Shown here: piece after piece, positions 9,263 through 9,950 of the stretch | Position numbering within the stretch: position 1 is the first letter of the stretch | How the letters are laid out: each line of letters begins with the position of its first letter | Assembly (NCBI GenBank): GCA_021826655.1 | Contig: JAKAZC010000080.1 | Coordinates: 1-9,950, forward strand | DNA: 9,950 nucleotides | Direction of reading: 5' to 3' | Source: Actinomycetes bacterium | Lineage (GTDB): Bacteria; Actinomycetota; Acidimicrobiia; Acidimicrobiales; RAAP-2 | Position numbers and translations under genes: made by a program | The notes under the pieces: generated by a model | Database searches by the model: none | The model's input: only the letters and a program-made list of their open reading frames with translations | What the model was told of the DNA's origin: nothing

Positions 9263-9950
9263 ATGGGAACACTGGACGGACGGATCGCCATCATCACCGG
9301 AGCGGGGCGCGGCATCGGCCGTGAGTACGCCCTGCTGTTCGCCGCTGAAGGGGCCAAGGTCGTGGTGAACGACCTCGGCGGGTCGCTCGACGGCTCCGGC
9401 GACGACCGGAGTGCGGCCCAGCAGGTGGTCGACGAGATCGTGGCCGCCGGTGGCGAGGCCGTCGCCAACCACGACGACGTCACCGACTGGGAAGGCGGCG
9501 AGCGCCTCATCGAGACGGCCATCTCGACCTACGGTGATCTCCACGTCCTGGTCAACAACGCCGGCATCCTGCGCGACCGGGTGCTCATCAACATGACCGA
9601 GGCCGAATGGGACGCGGTCATCCAGGTCCACCTGAAGGGGCACTTCGTGCCCACCCGGCATGCCGCGGCCTACTGGCGCGAGCAGACCAAGGCCGGCAAG
9701 GAGGTCCACGCCTCGGTGGTCAACACGTCCTCGACCTCGGGCCTGCTCGGCAACCCCGGACAGACCAATTACGGCGCGGCCAAGGCGGGGATCGCCGCCT
9801 TCACGACCATCGCCGCCACCGAACTGGCCCGCTACGGGGTCCGCGTCAACGCCATCACCCCGAACGCCCGGACCCGGATGACCGTCGAGACGCCCGGCCT
9901 GGCCGACATCGTCGCCGCCCCGACCGACGCCGCCGCCTTCGACGCCTGGG
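9263..9950 (+). CDS. Short-chain dehydrogenase/reductase (3' end missing)
   Basis: A classical-type SDR using NAD(P)(H) to interconvert a hydroxyl and a keto group; 229 residues are visible before the right edge and the gene continues beyond. It has the cofactor motif TGAGRGIG (12-19), NDLGG (36-40), DDV (71-73), NNAG (98-101), and the catalytic set Ser157, Tyr170 and Lys174 in NTSSTSG and NYGAAKAG. NDLGGSLDGSGDD and the Tyr-Gly-Ala-Ala-Lys context resemble actinobacterial hydroxyacyl-CoA or steroid dehydrogenases of the 17-beta-HSD4 group, so a beta-oxidation or sterol/fatty-acid role is inferred; a 3-oxoacyl-ACP reductase role is also possible. The ATG at 9263 gives the standard short lead-in to the Rossmann fold, with GAGAAG (9249-9254) as a modest ribosome binding site. 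A 217-base gap full of inverted repeats separates it from the methyltransferase, so it probably has its own promoter. Confidence 0.93.
   Translation, partial: MGTLDGRIAIITGAGRGIGREYALLFAAEGAKVVVNDLGGSLDGSGDDRSAAQQVVDEIVAAGGEAVANHDDVTDWEGGERLIETAISTYGDLHVLVNNAGILRDRVLINMTEAEWDAVIQVHLKGHFVPTRHAAAYWREQTKAGKEVHASVVNTSSTSGLLGNPGQTNYGAAKAGIAAFTTIAATELARYGVRVNAITPNARTRMTVETPGLADIVAAPTDAAAFDAW

Noticed and set aside
7651..9522. A 623-codon minus-strand open frame across the small gene, the methyltransferase and the SDR start.
   Set aside because: It crosses three supported plus-strand genes and two intergenic regions, and its translation shows no recognisable domain.

Overview
The window is a compact, very GC-rich stretch with strong G/C preference at third codon positions, GTG as well as ATG starts, and 4-base stop/start overlaps. 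Every recognisable gene lies on the + strand. Gene content and protein style (a GabD1-type semialdehyde dehydrogenase, IscS next to MnmA and then LigA, a four-PASTA kinase) suggest an actinobacterium. I infer an Acidimicrobiia-like lineage from style and context only. I see no mobile element, tRNA, rRNA or CRISPR array.

Region 1 (1-5499) is a tight co-directional cluster. It opens with the 3' three quarters of a succinate-semialdehyde dehydrogenase (gabD1-like, cut by the left edge). This is followed 19 bases later by a PLP cysteine desulfurase, 4 bases later by the tRNA 2-thiouridylase mnmA, and, overlapping it by 4 bases (ATGA), by NAD-dependent DNA ligase ligA. The desulfurase and MnmA form an obvious sulfur-relay pair: cysteine sulfur is passed on for s2U34 formation in tRNA. 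LigA is a housekeeping passenger with an unusual glycine-rich insert encoded by short tandem repeats. The cluster ends in two abutting hairpins (5502-5551), one built on a perfect 26-base palindrome.

Region 2 (about 5552-9045) starts with a short promoter region carrying a TAnnnT element very close to the start codon. A membrane Ser/Thr protein kinase with four extracellular PASTA repeats follows, and then, overlapping it by 4 bases (GTGA), a 103-residue Cys/His-rich protein. I read the small protein as a divergent histidine-triad (HIT-like) protein. After 22 bases comes a D12-class (alpha-type) adenine-specific DNA methyltransferase with no restriction enzyme in view. The spacing suggests one transcript for the three.

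Region 3 (9046-9950) holds a 217-base intergenic segment rich in inverted repeats, then the 5' part of a short-chain dehydrogenase/reductase that runs off the right edge. Two of the inverted repeats share the half-site GCCGACCGG, so this looks like a regulated promoter region.

Nothing here amounts to a clearly new multi-gene system. The items most worth a second look are the small HIT-like protein locked between the kinase and the methyltransferase, the solitary methyltransferase, the repeat-encoded insert in LigA, and the inverted repeats before the SDR gene.
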